DNA of 64,000 bases from Variovorax sp. OAS795 (GCF_040546685.1 NZ_JBEPOH010000001.1:4464001-4528000); one strand, 5' to 3'; positions 9,720-21,500 are shown, counted from the first letter of the stretch. Translations and numbers: made by a program. Notes: a model not told the origin generated them from the sequence alone.

Positions 9720-11108
9720 TCAGGCCCTTTTCAAACGCTCGATGACTTTTTCGCGAGAAAAAATTGCGAGCACTGAATCGAGGGATGGTGTCTGCGCAGT
9801 TCCCATCACGAGGACGCGAACCGGCATTGCCAACACTGGCATTTTCACAGAATGTGCGGCCAAAACTTCCTTGATGCCTGCGGCAATCGAAGTTTTTTCC
9901 CAGCTCACGCTCGCCAGCTTTTCGGCCAGCGTGGCGATGACGGGCTTCACCGCATCGGTGATGTGCTGCGCGCGATCGGCTTCGCTCACGGTCACGTCGG
10001 CATAGAACGCGGCGGCCCAGTCGGCCAATGCCACCGTGGTTTCGCAGCGGTCCTTGAAGAGCGCGCAGATCGCGGGCAAGCGTTCGTCGGCCACGAGGCC
10101 GCGCTTTTGCAGTTGCGCCGCGACCAGCGGTGCGAGTTCATCGTCGGCCTTGGCCTTGATGTACTGCGCATTGACCCACGACAGCTTGGCGGCGTCCCAC
10201 TGCGCAGGACTCTTCGACAGGTGCGAACCGTCGAACCAGCTCACCATCTGCTCGCGCGTGAAGAGCTCGTCGTCGCCATGGCTCCAGCCCAGGCGCGCAA
10301 GATAGTTGAGCATGGCTTCGGGCAGGTAGCCGTTCTCTTCGTAGGCGGTGACGCTCACCGCGCCGCGCCGCTTGGAGAGCTTCTGCCCGTCGTCGCCGAG
10401 GATCACCGGCACATGGCCGAACGCAGGCAGCGGTGCACCCAGCGCGCGAAAGATGTTGATCTGCCAGGGCGTGTTGTTGATGTGCTCGTCGCCGCGGAAG
10501 ACATGCGTGATGGCCATGTCCCAGTCGTCGACCACCACCGCGAAGTTGTAGGTGGGCACACCGTCGGGCCGCAGGATGATGAGGTCGTCGATCTCGCGGT
10601 TGTTGATGGTGATCTCGCCCTTGACGAGGTCGTTCCAGGTCACGTCGCCTTCGGGCGGGTTGCAAAAGCGCACCACCGGCGGCACGCCTTCGGGCACGGG
10701 CGGCAGCACCTTGCCCGGCTCGGGACGCCAGCGGCGGTCGTACAGCGTCTTTTCGCCGCGCGCGCGTTGCGCCTCGCGCATCTCGTCGAGCTCGGCAGGC
10801 GTGCAGTAGCAGTGGTACGCGGTGCCGGCCGCGAGCATCTGCGCAATGACTTCGCGGTAGCGCTCGAGGCGCTGCATCTGGTAGACCGGGCCCTCGTCGT
10901 AGTCCAGGCCGAGCCAGTGCATCGAGGCCAGGATCTGGTCGGTCGAGTCCTGCGTGGAGCGGGCCACGTCGGTGTCCTCGATGCGCAGCACGAACTCGCC
11001 GCCGTGGTGGCGCGCATAGGCCCACGAGTAGAGCGCGGTGCGGGCCGTGCCCAGGTGAAGAAAACCGGTGGGAGACGGAGCGATGCGGGTGCGAACTTTG
11101 CCGGTCAT
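9720..11108 (-). CDS. gltX: glutamyl-tRNA synthetase
   Basis: Class I aminoacyl-tRNA synthetase of 462 residues that charges tRNA-Glu. The HIGH-type motif is [14 protein letters not shown] near residue 10 and the KMSKS-type motif is KLSKRRGA near residue 240; the length is normal for a discriminating GluRS. The ATG at [15 protein letters not shown] is chosen because it matches the family start; open frame continues upstream through metZ. It follows metZ by 8 bases and precedes tRNA-Ala, -Glu and -Asp. Confidence 0.96.
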   Translation of the reverse strand: MTGKVRTRIAPSPTGFLHLGTARTALYSWAYARHHGGEFVLRIEDTDVARSTQDSTDQILASMHWLGLDYDEGPVYQMQRLERYREVIAQMLAAGTAYHCYCTPAELDEMREAQRARGEKTLYDRRWRPEPGKVLPPVPEGVPPVVRFCNPPEGDVTWNDLVKGEITINNREIDDLIILRPDGVPTYNFAVVVDDWDMAITHVFRGDEHINNTPWQINIFRALGAPLPAFGHVPVILGDDGQKLSKRRGAVSVTAYEENGYLPEAMLNYLARLGWSHGDDELFTREQMVSWFDGSHLSKSPAQWDAAKLSWVNAQYIKAKADDELAPLVAAQLQKRGLVADERLPAICALFKDRCETTVALADWAAAFYADVTVSEADRAQHITDAVKPVIATLAEKLASVSWEKTSIAAGIKEVLAAHSVKMPVLAMPVRVLVMGTAQTPSLDSVLAIFSREKVIERLKRA

Positions 11109-11116
11109 TGGATCGA

Positions 11117-12346
11117 TCAGGATTTCAGGGTGCCGAGGCCGCCAAGACCTCGAGAGAGGTCGGCCTTGATGTCGTCGATGTACTCGAGCCCCACCGCGAC
11201 GCGGATCAGCCCCTGGCTGATGCCGGCGGCCTGGCGCTGCGCTTCGGTGAGGCGGCCGTGCGACGTGGTGCCGGGGTGCGTGACGATGGTCTTGGTGTCG
11301 CCCAGGTTGGTGGCAATGCTCACCACGCGCGTGCTGTTGATCACGTGGAATGCGTTGGCGCGCGCGGTTTCGGGGTTGTCGCCCACCACGTCGAACGACA
11401 CCACCGCGCCGCCCTGCCCCGACTGCTGGCGCATGGCCAGGTCGTGCTGCGCGTGCGAGGCCAGGCCCGGGTAGTAGACGCGCGCAACGCCGGGCTGCGC
11501 TTCGAGCCACTGGGCCACGGCGAGCGCATTGGCGCACTGCGCCTGCATGCGGATGCCCAGCGTTTCCAGGCCCTTGAGCACCACCCATGCGTTGAACGGC
11601 GACAGCGCCATGCCGGCGGTGCGCACCACCGGGCCGAACACGTCGACGATGAGCTTCGACGGACCGCAGATCGCGCCGGCCATCACGCGGCCCTGGCCGT
11701 CCAGGTACTTGGTGCCGGAATGGATGACGAGATCGGCGCCCAGTTCGGTCGGCCGCTGGAGCACGGGCGTGCAGAAGCAGTTGTCGACCGCGAGCAGCGC
11801 CCCCGCGCCGTGCGCAAGGTCGGCCAGCGCGCGGATGTCGCACACCTCCGTCAGCGGATTGGTCGGCGTCTCGGCAAACAGCAGCCGTGTGTTGGGCTTG
11901 AGGGCCGCACGCCATTCGGCCACGTCGGTCTGCGAGACGAACGTGGTCTCGACGCCGAACTTGGCGAACTCCTTGCCGAACAGGTTCAGCGTGGAGCCGA
12001 ACACCGAGCGCGAGCACACGACGTGGTCGCCGGCCTTGAGCAGGCCCATGCACATCATGAGGATCGCGCCCATGCCGGTGGAAGCGCCGATGGCGGCTTC
12101 CGTGCCTTCCATGGCCGCGAGCCGCTGCTCGAAGCTGGTGACCGTGGGGTTGGAAGTGCGCGTGTAGGTAAAGCCCGCTTCGGTGCCCGCAAAGCGGCGC
12201 GCCGACGTCTCGGCGTCGGGCTGTACGAACCCGCTGGTCAGGAACAGCGCTTCGGAGTGTTCGCCGTGCTGGCTCGGCGCCAGGCCGGTGCGCAGCGCGA
12301 GCGTGTCGCGGTGCAGGCCGGGCGGCAGGGTGCGTTCGTCAGTCAA
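11117..12346 (-). CDS. metZ: O-succinylhomoserine sulfhydrylase
   Basis: PLP enzyme of 409 residues in the Cys/Met metabolism family, expected to make homocysteine from O-succinylhomoserine and sulfide. The PLP lysine is in [18 protein letters not shown] and the cofactor loop is [17 protein letters not shown]. No ATG fits the family N-terminus; the likely start is TTG (residues [10 protein letters not shown]) with GAGGG about 6 bases upstream, 8 bases after the purF stop. The purF-metZ order is typical of betaproteobacteria, and coupling explains the weak start codon. Confidence 0.9.
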   Translation of the reverse strand: MTDERTLPPGLHRDTLALRTGLAPSQHGEHSEALFLTSGFVQPDAETSARRFAGTEAGFTYTRTSNPTVTSFEQRLAAMEGTEAAIGASTGMGAILMMCMGLLKAGDHVVCSRSVFGSTLNLFGKEFAKFGVETTFVSQTDVAEWRAALKPNTRLLFAETPTNPLTEVCDIRALADLAHGAGALLAVDNCFCTPVLQRPTELGADLVIHSGTKYLDGQGRVMAGAICGPSKLIVDVFGPVVRTAGMALSPFNAWVVLKGLETLGIRMQAQCANALAVAQWLEAQPGVARVYYPGLASHAQHDLAMRQQSGQGGAVVSFDVVGDNPETARANAFHVINSTRVVSIATNLGDTKTIVTHPGTTSHGRLTEAQRQAAGISQGLIRVAVGLEYIDDIKADLSRGLGGLGTLKS

Positions 12347-12354
12347 TTGAGCCC

Positions 12355-13857
12355 TCACTCGCTGTGATTGGGAAGTGCCAGGCGCGAAGAATCTTCTTCG
12401 GTCTCCTCGATGCGCGGACGGTTGCCGTTCATGCGCGAGATGGCTTCGGTGTCGATGTCGCCCGTCACGTACACGCCGTCGAAGCAGGAGGCGTCGAAGC
12501 CGTCGAGCTTGGCGTTGAGCGAACCGATGGCGCGCTTCATGGCGTCCACGTCCTGGTAGATCAGCGCGTCGCAGCCGATCAGCTCGCGGATCTGCTCGAC
12601 GGTGCGGTCGTGCGCCACCAGTTCGTCCTTGGTCGGCATGTCGATGCCGTAGACGTTCGGGTAGCGCACCGGCGGCGCGGCGCTGGCCAGGTAGACCTTG
12701 CGTGCGCCGGCGTCGCGCGCCATCTGCACGATTTCGCGGCTGGTGGTGCCGCGCACGATCGAGTCGTCGACCAGGAGCACGTTGCGGCCCTTGAACTCGC
12801 TCGCAATCACGTTGAGCTTCTGGCGCACCGACTTCTTGCGCACGCCCTGTCCCGGCATGATGAAGGTGCGGCCCACGTAGCGGTTCTTCACGAAGCCTTC
12901 GCGGTACGGCACGCCCAGCAGGTGCGCGAGCTGGGTGGCGCTCGGGCGGCTCGATTCGGGAATCGGGATGATCACGTCTATCTGGTTGGGCGGCACGGTG
13001 GACACCACGCGCTTGGCCAGCGTCTCGCCCAGGTTCAGGCGCGCCTGGTACACCGAGATGCCGTCGAGCACCGAGTCGGGACGCGCGAGGTAGACGAACT
13101 CGAAGATGCAGGGGTTCAGCGTGGGCGACTCGGCGCACTGCATCGAGTGCACCTTGCCCTCGAGGTCGATGAACACGGCTTCGCCCGGCGCGATGTTGCG
13201 CTCGAACACGTGGCCCGAACCTTCGAGCGCCACCGATTCACTGGCCACCATCACGGTGCCGTCGGCGCTGCGGCCCATGCAGAGCGGGCGAATGCCGTAG
13301 GGGTCGCGGAAAGCCAGGAGGCCGTGGCCGGCGATGAGCGACACCACGGCATACGAGCCGCGCAGGCGCTTGTGCATGTTCTTGACCGCGGCAAACACCT
13401 CGGCCGGGTTCAGCGGCACGCCGCGCGATGCGCCTTCGATCTCGTGCGCGAGCACGTTGAGCAGCACTTCGGAGTCGCTCTCGGTGTTGGTGTGGCGGTG
13501 GTCGGTGGAGAACAGCTCCGCACGCAGCGCATGGGCGTTGGTGAGGTTGCCGTTGTGCACCAGCACGATGCCGAAGGGTGCGTTGACGTAGAAGGGCTGC
13601 GCCTCTTCCTCGCTGTAGGCATTGCCCGCGGTTGGATAGCGCACCTGGCCCAGGCCCACGCTGCCCGGCAGCCCGCGCATGTTGCGGGTGCGGAACACGT
13701 CGCGCACCATGCCCTTGGCCTTGTGCATGAAGAACTTGCGTTCGAGCAGGGTGACGATGCCGGCCGCATCCTGGCCGCGATGCTGCAGCAGCAGCAAGGC
13801 GTCATAGAGCAACTGGTTGACGGGTGCGCTGCTGACAACGCCGACGATTCCACACAT
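12355..13857 (-). CDS. purF: amidophosphoribosyltransferase
   Basis: First committed enzyme of purine synthesis, making phosphoribosylamine from PRPP and glutamine. The 500-residue protein starts MCGIVGVV, so Cys2 becomes the N-terminal nucleophile without a propeptide. The PRPP-binding motif is VLLVDDSIVRGTTSREIV near residue 365. It sits between cvpA (upstream, 12 bases) and metZ, the same pairing of cvpA and purF seen in E. coli. Confidence 0.97.
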   Translation of the reverse strand: MCGIVGVVSSAPVNQLLYDALLLLQHRGQDAAGIVTLLERKFFMHKAKGMVRDVFRTRNMRGLPGSVGLGQVRYPTAGNAYSEEEAQPFYVNAPFGIVLVHNGNLTNAHALRAELFSTDHRHTNTESDSEVLLNVLAHEIEGASRGVPLNPAEVFAAVKNMHKRLRGSYAVVSLIAGHGLLAFRDPYGIRPLCMGRSADGTVMVASESVALEGSGHVFERNIAPGEAVFIDLEGKVHSMQCAESPTLNPCIFEFVYLARPDSVLDGISVYQARLNLGETLAKRVVSTVPPNQIDVIIPIPESSRPSATQLAHLLGVPYREGFVKNRYVGRTFIMPGQGVRKKSVRQKLNVIASEFKGRNVLLVDDSIVRGTTSREIVQMARDAGARKVYLASAAPPVRYPNVYGIDMPTKDELVAHDRTVEQIRELIGCDALIYQDVDAMKRAIGSLNAKLDGFDASCFDGVYVTGDIDTEAISRMNGNRPRIEETEEDSSRLALPNHSE

Positions 13858-13869
13858 GAACGATTCCTC

Positions 13870-14355
13870 TCAGGGCAGGTAGCTTGCCAACTTTTCAGGC
13901 AACGCGGGTTTCAGGCCCTGCAATGCCGCATCGAGAACAATGGCGCTGTGCGATTCGTGCCACCAGGCACTGCCGCTCAACGCCAGCAAATGAACAATGA
14001 CCGCCAGCACGAGCAGGGCAACCGCACCCCGCGCCGCGCCGAAGACCCCACCCAGCAACCGGTCCACCGGCCTGAGGCCGACAGCCGCAATCAACTTCCG
14101 CGTCAGCGCGGCCACCAGGCCCACGCCGAACGCCACCGCCACGAACACCAGCACAAAGGCCAGCGGATAGCGCCAGGTGGCCTGCGGATCACCGAAGGGC
14201 AGCCATGCCGCGACCCCCGACGCCAGCCACTGGGCGGCAAAGAAGGCAGCCACCCAACCCGCCAGCGAAATCACTTCGAACACCAGGCCCCGCCAGAGGC
14301 CGAACAGCATCGACACGACGATGAGCGTGACGGCAATCCAGTCGAGCAAGGCCAC
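13870..14355 (-). CDS. cvpA: CvpA family membrane protein
   Basis: Inner-membrane protein of 161 residues with four hydrophobic segments. The start MALLDWIAVTLIVVSMLFGLW and the motif VDRLLGGVFGAARG are characteristic of the CvpA (colicin V production) family, now linked to envelope homeostasis. It lies between dedD and purF in one operon. Confidence 0.92.
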   Translation of the reverse strand: MALLDWIAVTLIVVSMLFGLWRGLVFEVISLAGWVAAFFAAQWLASGVAAWLPFGDPQATWRYPLAFVLVFVAVAFGVGLVAALTRKLIAAVGLRPVDRLLGGVFGAARGAVALLVLAVIVHLLALSGSAWWHESHSAIVLDAALQGLKPALPEKLASYLP

Positions 14356-14373
14356 GGCGGCGTGCGATGGCTA

Positions 14374-15249
14374 CTACAACGTGAGGATGGCGGCCGACAA
14401 AGACAAGCCCTTGACCTTCTCGGCGGCCTTGTCCGCCTCGGCGCGCGAGCCGAACGGGCCCACACGCACACGCGTGCGCTCGCCGTCGGCCGTCTTGGCC
14501 ACGTTCACATAGGTCTTGAGCCCCGCCTTCTCGAGTTTCTGCCGCACTTCGCGCGCCTTGTCGGCATCGGCAAAGGCGCCGACCTGCACCACGAAGCGGC
14601 CGCCGTCTTCGGCGGCGGCGGGCTTGGTGCTGGTGTTGGACGGCTTGCCTTCGAGCAGCGCGCGCGCACGGTTGCCGTCCTCGGCCGAGGCCGGCTTGGC
14701 TGTCGCGGGCTTGGGTTCAGGCTTGGGCTCCGGCTTGGCCTCGGGCTTCGGCTTGGGCTCGGGCTTGGGTTCCGGCTTCGGCTCGGGTTTGCGTTCGGGC
14801 TTGGGCTCCGGTTTGGCTTGTGCGGTGGGCCGGGTCTCGGCCGGTGGCGTGGCGGCGGCCGGCTTGCCGGGCGTGATCTCGGTGCCGTCGGCGGTTTCGG
14901 TGATCATGCCGCCGCTCGATGTGGACGGGGGTGCCGCGGCCACGCGCGTGCCGCTGTCGGCCGCGCCGGTGGTGGGCGCTGCGGGTGCCGGCGCTGCGGG
15001 CACGGGCAATGGCTTGACCTTGTTGCGGTCGGGAATCTCGATCGGGATGTCGACCGAGACGGGACGCGGCTGGGTGTCGAACAGAAGCGGAAATCCGATC
15101 ACGCCAAGCAGCACCAGGACGGCCGCGCCCACCAGCCGGTGCCGCGCGCGGCGACGCATGGTTTCGACACTTTCCGCCGGGACGGCAGCCGGTGCGCTGC
15201 GTCCTTCGTTGCCTTGCGGGCCGCGCGTGCGGAACTTGAAAAACGCCAT
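14374..15249 (-). CDS. dedD: SPOR-domain protein (DedD-like)
   Basis: Bitopic membrane protein of 291 residues. A short cytoplasmic segment with arginines is followed by one transmembrane helix (LVGAAVLVLLGVIGFPLLF, about residues 38-56), a long proline/lysine/glutamate-rich linker and a C-terminal SPOR domain (GGRFVVQVGAFADADKA onward) that binds denuded septal peptidoglycan. The start MAFFKFRTRG is the family start. Position between folC and cvpA matches dedD; role in cell division is inferred from the family. Confidence 0.9.
   Translation of the reverse strand: MAFFKFRTRGPQGNEGRSAPAAVPAESVETMRRRARHRLVGAAVLVLLGVIGFPLLFDTQPRPVSVDIPIEIPDRNKVKPLPVPAAPAPAAPTTGAADSGTRVAAAPPSTSSGGMITETADGTEITPGKPAAATPPAETRPTAQAKPEPKPERKPEPKPEPKPEPKPKPEAKPEPKPEPKPATAKPASAEDGNRARALLEGKPSNTSTKPAAAEDGGRFVVQVGAFADADKAREVRQKLEKAGLKTYVNVAKTADGERTRVRVGPFGSRAEADKAAEKVKGLSLSAAILTL
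14709..14817 (-). repeat. KPEP/KPKP low-complexity repeat inside dedD
   Basis: Imperfect tandem copies of a 6-base unit on the plus strand (GGCTTG/GGCTTC with GGCTCC or GGGTTC) encode a run of Lys-Pro-Glu-Pro. It forms the extended periplasmic linker between the membrane helix and SPOR domain. Such stretches commonly vary in length between strains. Confidence 0.85.
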
Positions 15250-15310
15250 GAAGTTCGATCCCTGAAGGAGTGCAGCGAGGTGGTGCCAGGTGGTGCGGAC
15301 AGTCCGGCGA

Positions 15311-16618
15311 TCAGCCGCCGGGCAGCAGGTGTTTGGCTTGCAGCCGGGGAGTGCCGTGCTCCAGCACGCCACCCACGGTGAAGAACGATCCGAAGACCAC
15401 GATTCTATCAGCGGGGTCCGCGTGCTCGATGGCCGCGCGGAGCGCTTCCATCGGTCCCGCATGCACGCTGCCGGAGGCATCCGCGCGCGTGTTCTGCGCC
15501 TGCCAGCTCGCGAGCAGATCGCTCGCCCTGGCGGCGCGCGGCGTCGGCAGGTCGGTGAAGTACCAGCGGTCGATCATCGGGCCGATGCGCGCGAGGATCG
15601 GGGCCAGGTCCTTGTCGGCCATGACCCCGAAGACGCCATGCGTGGTGGGATAGAAACCCATCGCGTCGAGGTTCTCGGCCAGCGCCGCGACGGCATGCGC
15701 GTTGTGCGCCACGTCGAGCACCAGCGCGGGTTCGCCCGGAACGATCTGGAAGCGGCCCGGCAGCTCGACCATCGCAAGCCCGGTGCGCACCGCCTGCGCG
15801 GTGATCGGCAGTTGCGGCCGCAGCGCTTCGAGCGCCGCGAGCACGCCCGCGGCATTGAGCAGCTGGTTGGCGCCGCGCAGCGCCGGGTAGGCCAGGCCGC
15901 TGTAGCGCCGGCCGCGGCCCGACCAGCCCCACTGCTGCTTGTCGCCCGACACGTTGAAGTCGTGGCCGAAGCGCCAGAGGTCGGCGCCAATGGCGGCCGC
16001 GTGGTCGATCACGCTTTGCGGCGGCATCGGGTCGCTCACGATGGCGGGCTTGCCGGGACGCAGGATGCCGGCCTTCTCGAATCCGATGCTTTCACGGTCG
16101 GGTCCGAGATAGTCCATGTGGTCAAGGTCGATGCTGGTGATGACCGCGCAATCGGTGTCGATGATGTTCACCGCGTCGAGCCGGCCGCCCAGGCCCACTT
16201 CGAGGATCGCCACGTCGGGCTTCTCCTCGGTCATGCAGCGCAGGATGCCAAGGGTGGTGAACTCGAAGTACGTCAGGGGCATGTCGCCCCGCGCCACTTC
16301 CACCGCCTCGAAGTTTGCTATCAGTTTGGAAGCATCGACCGCTTCGCCCGAAAGCCGCAGCCGCTCCTCGAAGCGCACCAGGTGCGGCGAGGTGAAAACC
16401 GCCGTGCGGTAGCCCGCATGCCGGAGGATCGATTCGAGCATGGCGCAGGTCGAGCCCTTGCCGTTGGTGCCGGCCACGGTGATGACCGGGCAATCGAAGC
16501 GCAGGTTCATCCGGACGGCCATCTCTTTGGCACGCTCGAGGCCGAGCTCGATGTTCTTCGGATGGAGTTGCTCGGCGCGCGCGAGCCAGTCGTTAAGGGT
16601 TTCCATGGAGGCCGGCAT
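15311..16618 (-). CDS. folC: bifunctional folylpolyglutamate/dihydrofolate synthase
   Basis: Mur-ligase-type enzyme of 435 residues adding glutamate to folates and dihydropteroate. The ATP loop is VAGTNGKGSTCAM near residue 48, with the downstream motifs TSPHLVRFEERLR and the carbamate-lysine region. Two start codons, MPASMETL and METL four codons later, are equally plausible. The betaproteobacterial order folC-dedD-cvpA-purF-metZ is kept, but the usual upstream trp/accD genes are absent; an ArsC-like gene diverges 57 bases away instead. Confidence 0.94.
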   Translation of the reverse strand: MPASMETLNDWLARAEQLHPKNIELGLERAKEMAVRMNLRFDCPVITVAGTNGKGSTCAMLESILRHAGYRTAVFTSPHLVRFEERLRLSGEAVDASKLIANFEAVEVARGDMPLTYFEFTTLGILRCMTEEKPDVAILEVGLGGRLDAVNIIDTDCAVITSIDLDHMDYLGPDRESIGFEKAGILRPGKPAIVSDPMPPQSVIDHAAAIGADLWRFGHDFNVSGDKQQWGWSGRGRRYSGLAYPALRGANQLLNAAGVLAALEALRPQLPITAQAVRTGLAMVELPGRFQIVPGEPALVLDVAHNAHAVAALAENLDAMGFYPTTHGVFGVMADKDLAPILARIGPMIDRWYFTDLPTPRAARASDLLASWQAQNTRADASGSVHAGPMEALRAAIEHADPADRIVVFGSFFTVGGVLEHGTPRLQAKHLLPGG

Positions 16619-16675
16619 TGTCGCCGACCCGGGAAGGGCCCGGCGCCACGCGTTTTATCGGCATCATTGGCGACC

Positions 16676-17035
16676 ATGACAACCCTCTACGGAATCCCCA
16701 ATTGCGACACCGTCAAGCGCGCCCGCGCGTGGCTGGGCGATCACGGCGTCGCCTACGCCTTCCATGATTTCAAGAAACAGGGCGTGCCCGAGGCCGAACT
16801 CGACCGCTGGCTCCAGGAGCCCGGCTGGGAAGCCCTGGTGAACCGCCGCGGCACCACCTGGCGCAAGCTCGACGAGGCCACGCGCAACGCAGTGGTCGAC
16901 GCCCCGTCCGCGCGCGCCGTGCTGCTGGCCAACCCCAGCCTCATCAAGCGGCCGGTGGTCAACTGGGGCGCCGAAACCGGCGTTACGACAGGGTTCGACG
17001 CCGAAGCGTGGACTGCTGCTGTGAACGCCTTGTAA
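16676..17035 (+). CDS. ArsC/YffB (Spx-like) family protein
   Basis: Thioredoxin-fold protein of 119 residues with the YffB signature GIPNCDTVKRARAWL (Cys10) and the C-terminal motif LANPSLIKRPVV. Family members are predicted glutathione-dependent reductases; arsenate reduction by this subgroup is not expected. It is divergent from folC with only 57 bases between, so the promoters overlap. Function in the cell is not known. Confidence 0.9.
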   Translation: MTTLYGIPNCDTVKRARAWLGDHGVAYAFHDFKKQGVPEAELDRWLQEPGWEALVNRRGTTWRKLDEATRNAVVDAPSARAVLLANPSLIKRPVVNWGAETGVTTGFDAEAWTAAVNAL

Positions 17036-17093
17036 ACCCCGGAACCCCTTCGCGCCGGCCGGCCTCCAACTTCGATCTGCAGGAGAGAACACC

Positions 17094-17714
17094 ATGAACA
17101 GACACGTTTTTCGCACCCTCGCCGGTCTTTCGGTGGCCGGCCTGCTGACGGCAGGTGCCGCCGGCGTCGCACAGGCCCAGCAGGTGGTCCAGGCCCGCGT
17201 GATCTCGGCCACCCCCGTGCGCGAGACCACTGGCAGCGACGTCAGCTACAACGTCACCTACGAGGTCAACGGGCGCCAGTACACCACCCGCACCACCAGC
17301 CGTCCGGGCGCCACGATCCCGGTCGAGGTCGGGTCCTACGGCGTGACGACGGCCCCCGTGTCACCCCAGCCCCAGTTGCAGCCCTACCCCGTCGAGGCCT
17401 ACGGCCAGGGCCAGCCACAGCAGCAATACCAATACCAGCAACCGCCCCAATACCAGCAGCCGCCGCAATACGCGCAGCCTGGCGGGTCGGCCTGGGACAG
17501 CGTGATACCCGAGCCGGGCGTGGTGGTCTCCAATGCGCCGGCCCCGGTCTATGCGCAGCCGGCGCCGGTGTACCCGGCCCCCGTCTACGTGCAGCCGAGC
17601 TACGTCTATCCGCAGCCCTACGTGTACCCGCCGGTCGGCATTTCGCTGAACCTCGGCTACTCGCGCGGCTGGGGCGGCTACCGCGGCGGATGGGGTTATC
17701 GCCACTGGCGTTGA
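17094..17714 (+). CDS. secreted Pro/Gln/Tyr-rich hypothetical protein
   Basis: Unrecognised envelope protein of 206 residues. A Sec signal peptide ends at AQA (residue about 30). Residues 31-90 look like a small folded domain (VVQARVISATPVRE to VEVGSYGV), followed by a Q/P-rich stretch with repeated QYQQPPQ, a PAPVY/QPYVYP repeat and a C-terminal GYSRGWGGYRGGWGYRHW tail. A strong AGGAGAG ribosome site lies just before the ATG. It resembles PXPV-repeat and glycine-rich surface proteins; no function is assigned. Confidence 0.85.
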   Translation: MNRHVFRTLAGLSVAGLLTAGAAGVAQAQQVVQARVISATPVRETTGSDVSYNVTYEVNGRQYTTRTTSRPGATIPVEVGSYGVTTAPVSPQPQLQPYPVEAYGQGQPQQQYQYQQPPQYQQPPQYAQPGGSAWDSVIPEPGVVVSNAPAPVYAQPAPVYPAPVYVQPSYVYPQPYVYPPVGISLNLGYSRGWGGYRGGWGYRHWR

Positions 17715-17746
17715 GTCGCCCGGGGCCGGGGCGGGACGTTCGGTAG

Positions 17747-19534
<1,788 letters not shown>

Positions 19535-19558
19535 GCCGACGCGCTGCCTGCAATGACC

Positions 19559-19583
19559 AACGGGCCCCTCGGGGCCCGTTTTG
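19559..19583 (+). terminator. intrinsic terminator after argG
   Basis: Ten-base arms AACGGGCCCC (19559-19568) and GGGGCCCGTT (19571-19580) enclose a 2-base spacer and run into TTTTG. It separates argG from the convergent gene at 19609. Confidence 0.85.
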
Positions 19584-19608
19584 CGTGGTGCGCGAGGCGT
19601 GCGTGCCG

Positions 19609-20448
19609 TCAGTCGCCGCCGCCTCCTCCGCACCCACCGCCGCAACCGCCGCCGTCGCCGCCCGAGGAGTCCCCTCCCCCGCCATCGCCGCCGCTGCTCG
19701 CTTCGCTGCCGCCGAAACCGTTGGCATCGCCCGCGCTACCGCCGTCCGAGGAGGACGATTCACCGAAGCTGGTGCCGCAATGGGCGTCGGAGCCGTTGTG
19801 CCGGTCGACCGCCTTGCAGTCGGGCACGTAGTCGAAGCCGCCCGGAATGCCGAACTTCACGTCGAGCGCAAACAGGAGCGGCAGGCGCGCGGGCTTGCGC
19901 GGGTCGATGCTCTCTTCCTTGCAGGCCCAGTACCAGCTGCGGCGCAGGCCGTCGTTGCGCTTCGGGTCCTTGCCCAGCACCTCGGCCGGGCTGTGGTGCA
20001 GCATGCCGCCGAAGGCCGCGTGGCACCAGTTCTGGTAGCCCTGCGTGTGCAGGATGAACTCGTGCCACGCCGTGTCGACCACCTTGGACGGCATGGCGAC
20101 GAACTTGCGGCCGCTGCGCAGGTGGGCCATGAAGAACTGGCGCAGCCCGCGCAGCACCAGTTCGGCATCGCGAATACTGAGCCCGGGGTGCGCCGCGCGC
20201 AGCTTGCCGATGAGAAACGGCGGCATGCGCGCTTCGCGGATGAACTGGCGGCGCATGCTCGATTCCATGTAGCCCAGCGTGGCGGCAAGAAGCCATCCAC
20301 CCAGCACCAGGGGCACCAGCACCACCCGGCCGCCGCTTTTGAAGGTGAAGAACACCGCGACCAGCGCGCCCAGCACGATCGCCCGGCGGGCCCAGATCAG
20401 CGCGGCGATGCGCCGCCGGTAGTTCAGGTGCAGGAAGTCGAGCTCCAT
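19609..20448 (-). CDS. membrane-anchored glycine-rich domain protein
   Basis: Protein of 279 residues. Two hydrophobic segments lie at about residues 20-60. The soluble domain holds VDTAWHEFILHTQGYQNWC, which matches the plant/bacterial glycine-rich-domain (DUF1399-like) pattern of a WHxF/L and HT motif. The last 65 residues are almost only Gly, Ser and Asp with two cysteines. The start overlaps the murB stop by one base (TGATG), so translation is coupled. The biochemical role is not known. Confidence 0.8.
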   Translation of the reverse strand: MELDFLHLNYRRRIAALIWARRAIVLGALVAVFFTFKSGGRVVLVPLVLGGWLLAATLGYMESSMRRQFIREARMPPFLIGKLRAAHPGLSIRDAELVLRGLRQFFMAHLRSGRKFVAMPSKVVDTAWHEFILHTQGYQNWCHAAFGGMLHHSPAEVLGKDPKRNDGLRRSWYWACKEESIDPRKPARLPLLFALDVKFGIPGGFDYVPDCKAVDRHNGSDAHCGTSFGESSSSDGGSAGDANGFGGSEASSGGDGGGGDSSGGDGGGCGGGCGGGGGD

Positions 20449-21500
20449 CAGACGACCACCGGCTCCGGTTCCAGCCGGATGCCGAAGCGCTCGTACACGC
20501 TCGTCTGGATGGCCTTGGCCAGCGTCATCACCTCGCCGCCAGTAACCGGGTTTTCCAGGCCGCCGCGGTTCACCAGCACCAGCGCCTGCTTTTCGTAGAC
20601 GCCGGCATTGCCGACCGACTTGCCCTTCCAGCCGCAGGCGTCAATGAGCCAGCCGGCCGCGAGCTTGATGCTGCCGTCGTCCATGGGGTAGTGCACGATC
20701 TTCGGGTCGCGCGCGATGATGTCGGCGCACTGCTCGGGCGTGACGGTCGGGTTCTTGAAGAAGCTGCCGGCATTGCCCAGCACGCGCCAGTCAGGCAGCT
20801 TGGCGCGGCGGATGGCGCAGACCCAGTCGAACACGTCGGTGGGGCTTGGCGTGAAGTTGCCGTTCTCCTCCATCTTGCGTTCCAGGTCGAGGTAGCCCAC
20901 CACGGCCTTCCACGGCTTGGGCAGGCGAAAACGCACGCGGGTGATCAGCGCCCGGCCCGAGAGCCCGAAATCGTTCGGCCCGCTGCGCACGTGCTTGAAC
21001 ACCGAGTCGCGGTAGCCGAAGGCGCACTGCAGGGCATCGAGCGTGAAGCTGCGCCCGGTGTCCAGGTCGATGGCGTCGAGCGAATCGAAGCGGTCTTGCA
21101 GTTCGACGCCGTAGGCGCCGATGTTCTGCACCGGCGCGCCGCCCACCGTGCCCGGGATGAGCGCCAGGTTCTCGAGCCCCGGGTAGCCATGGGCGAGCAT
21201 CCACTGGATGGCGTCGTGCCAGACCTCGCCTGCGCCGGCCTCCACGATCCAGGCGCGCGGCGTCTCCTCGACCAGCCGCAGCCCTTTGATCTCGACCTTC
21301 AGCACCAGGGGCTTCACGTCGCCCGTGAGCACGATGTTGCTGCCCCCGCCCAGGACGAAACGGGGTGCGTCGCGCCAGCGGGCATCGGCCCGCAGCGCGG
21401 CCACGTCTTCCTCGCTGGCGATGCGCACCAGGTTCTGCGCGCGCGCGACGATGCCGAAGCTGTTGTACGGCTGCAGCGGGACGTTGTTCTCCACGATCAT
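20448..21500 (-). CDS. murB: UDP-N-acetylenolpyruvoylglucosamine reductase
   Basis: FAD enzyme of 350 residues reducing UDP-GlcNAc-enolpyruvate to UDP-MurNAc in peptidoglycan synthesis. Motifs include NSFGIVARA near the N-terminus, LGGGSNIV for FAD binding, NIGAYGVELQDR and the active-site serine in GNAGSFFKNP. It is the E. coli-like type I enzyme. The ATG at MIVENNVPLQPYNSFG is the family start. It diverges from yajQ with 44 bases between. Confidence 0.96.
   Translation of the reverse strand: MIVENNVPLQPYNSFGIVARAQNLVRIASEEDVAALRADARWRDAPRFVLGGGSNIVLTGDVKPLVLKVEIKGLRLVEETPRAWIVEAGAGEVWHDAIQWMLAHGYPGLENLALIPGTVGGAPVQNIGAYGVELQDRFDSLDAIDLDTGRSFTLDALQCAFGYRDSVFKHVRSGPNDFGLSGRALITRVRFRLPKPWKAVVGYLDLERKMEENGNFTPSPTDVFDWVCAIRRAKLPDWRVLGNAGSFFKNPTVTPEQCADIIARDPKIVHYPMDDGSIKLAAGWLIDACGWKGKSVGNAGVYEKQALVLVNRGGLENPVTGGEVMTLAKAIQTSVYERFGIRLEPEPVVV

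Noticed and set aside
14709..14817. Short repeated units resembling a CRISPR or minisatellite array
   Set aside because: Units are 6 bases, in frame and encode KPEP; they form the linker of the DedD-like protein.
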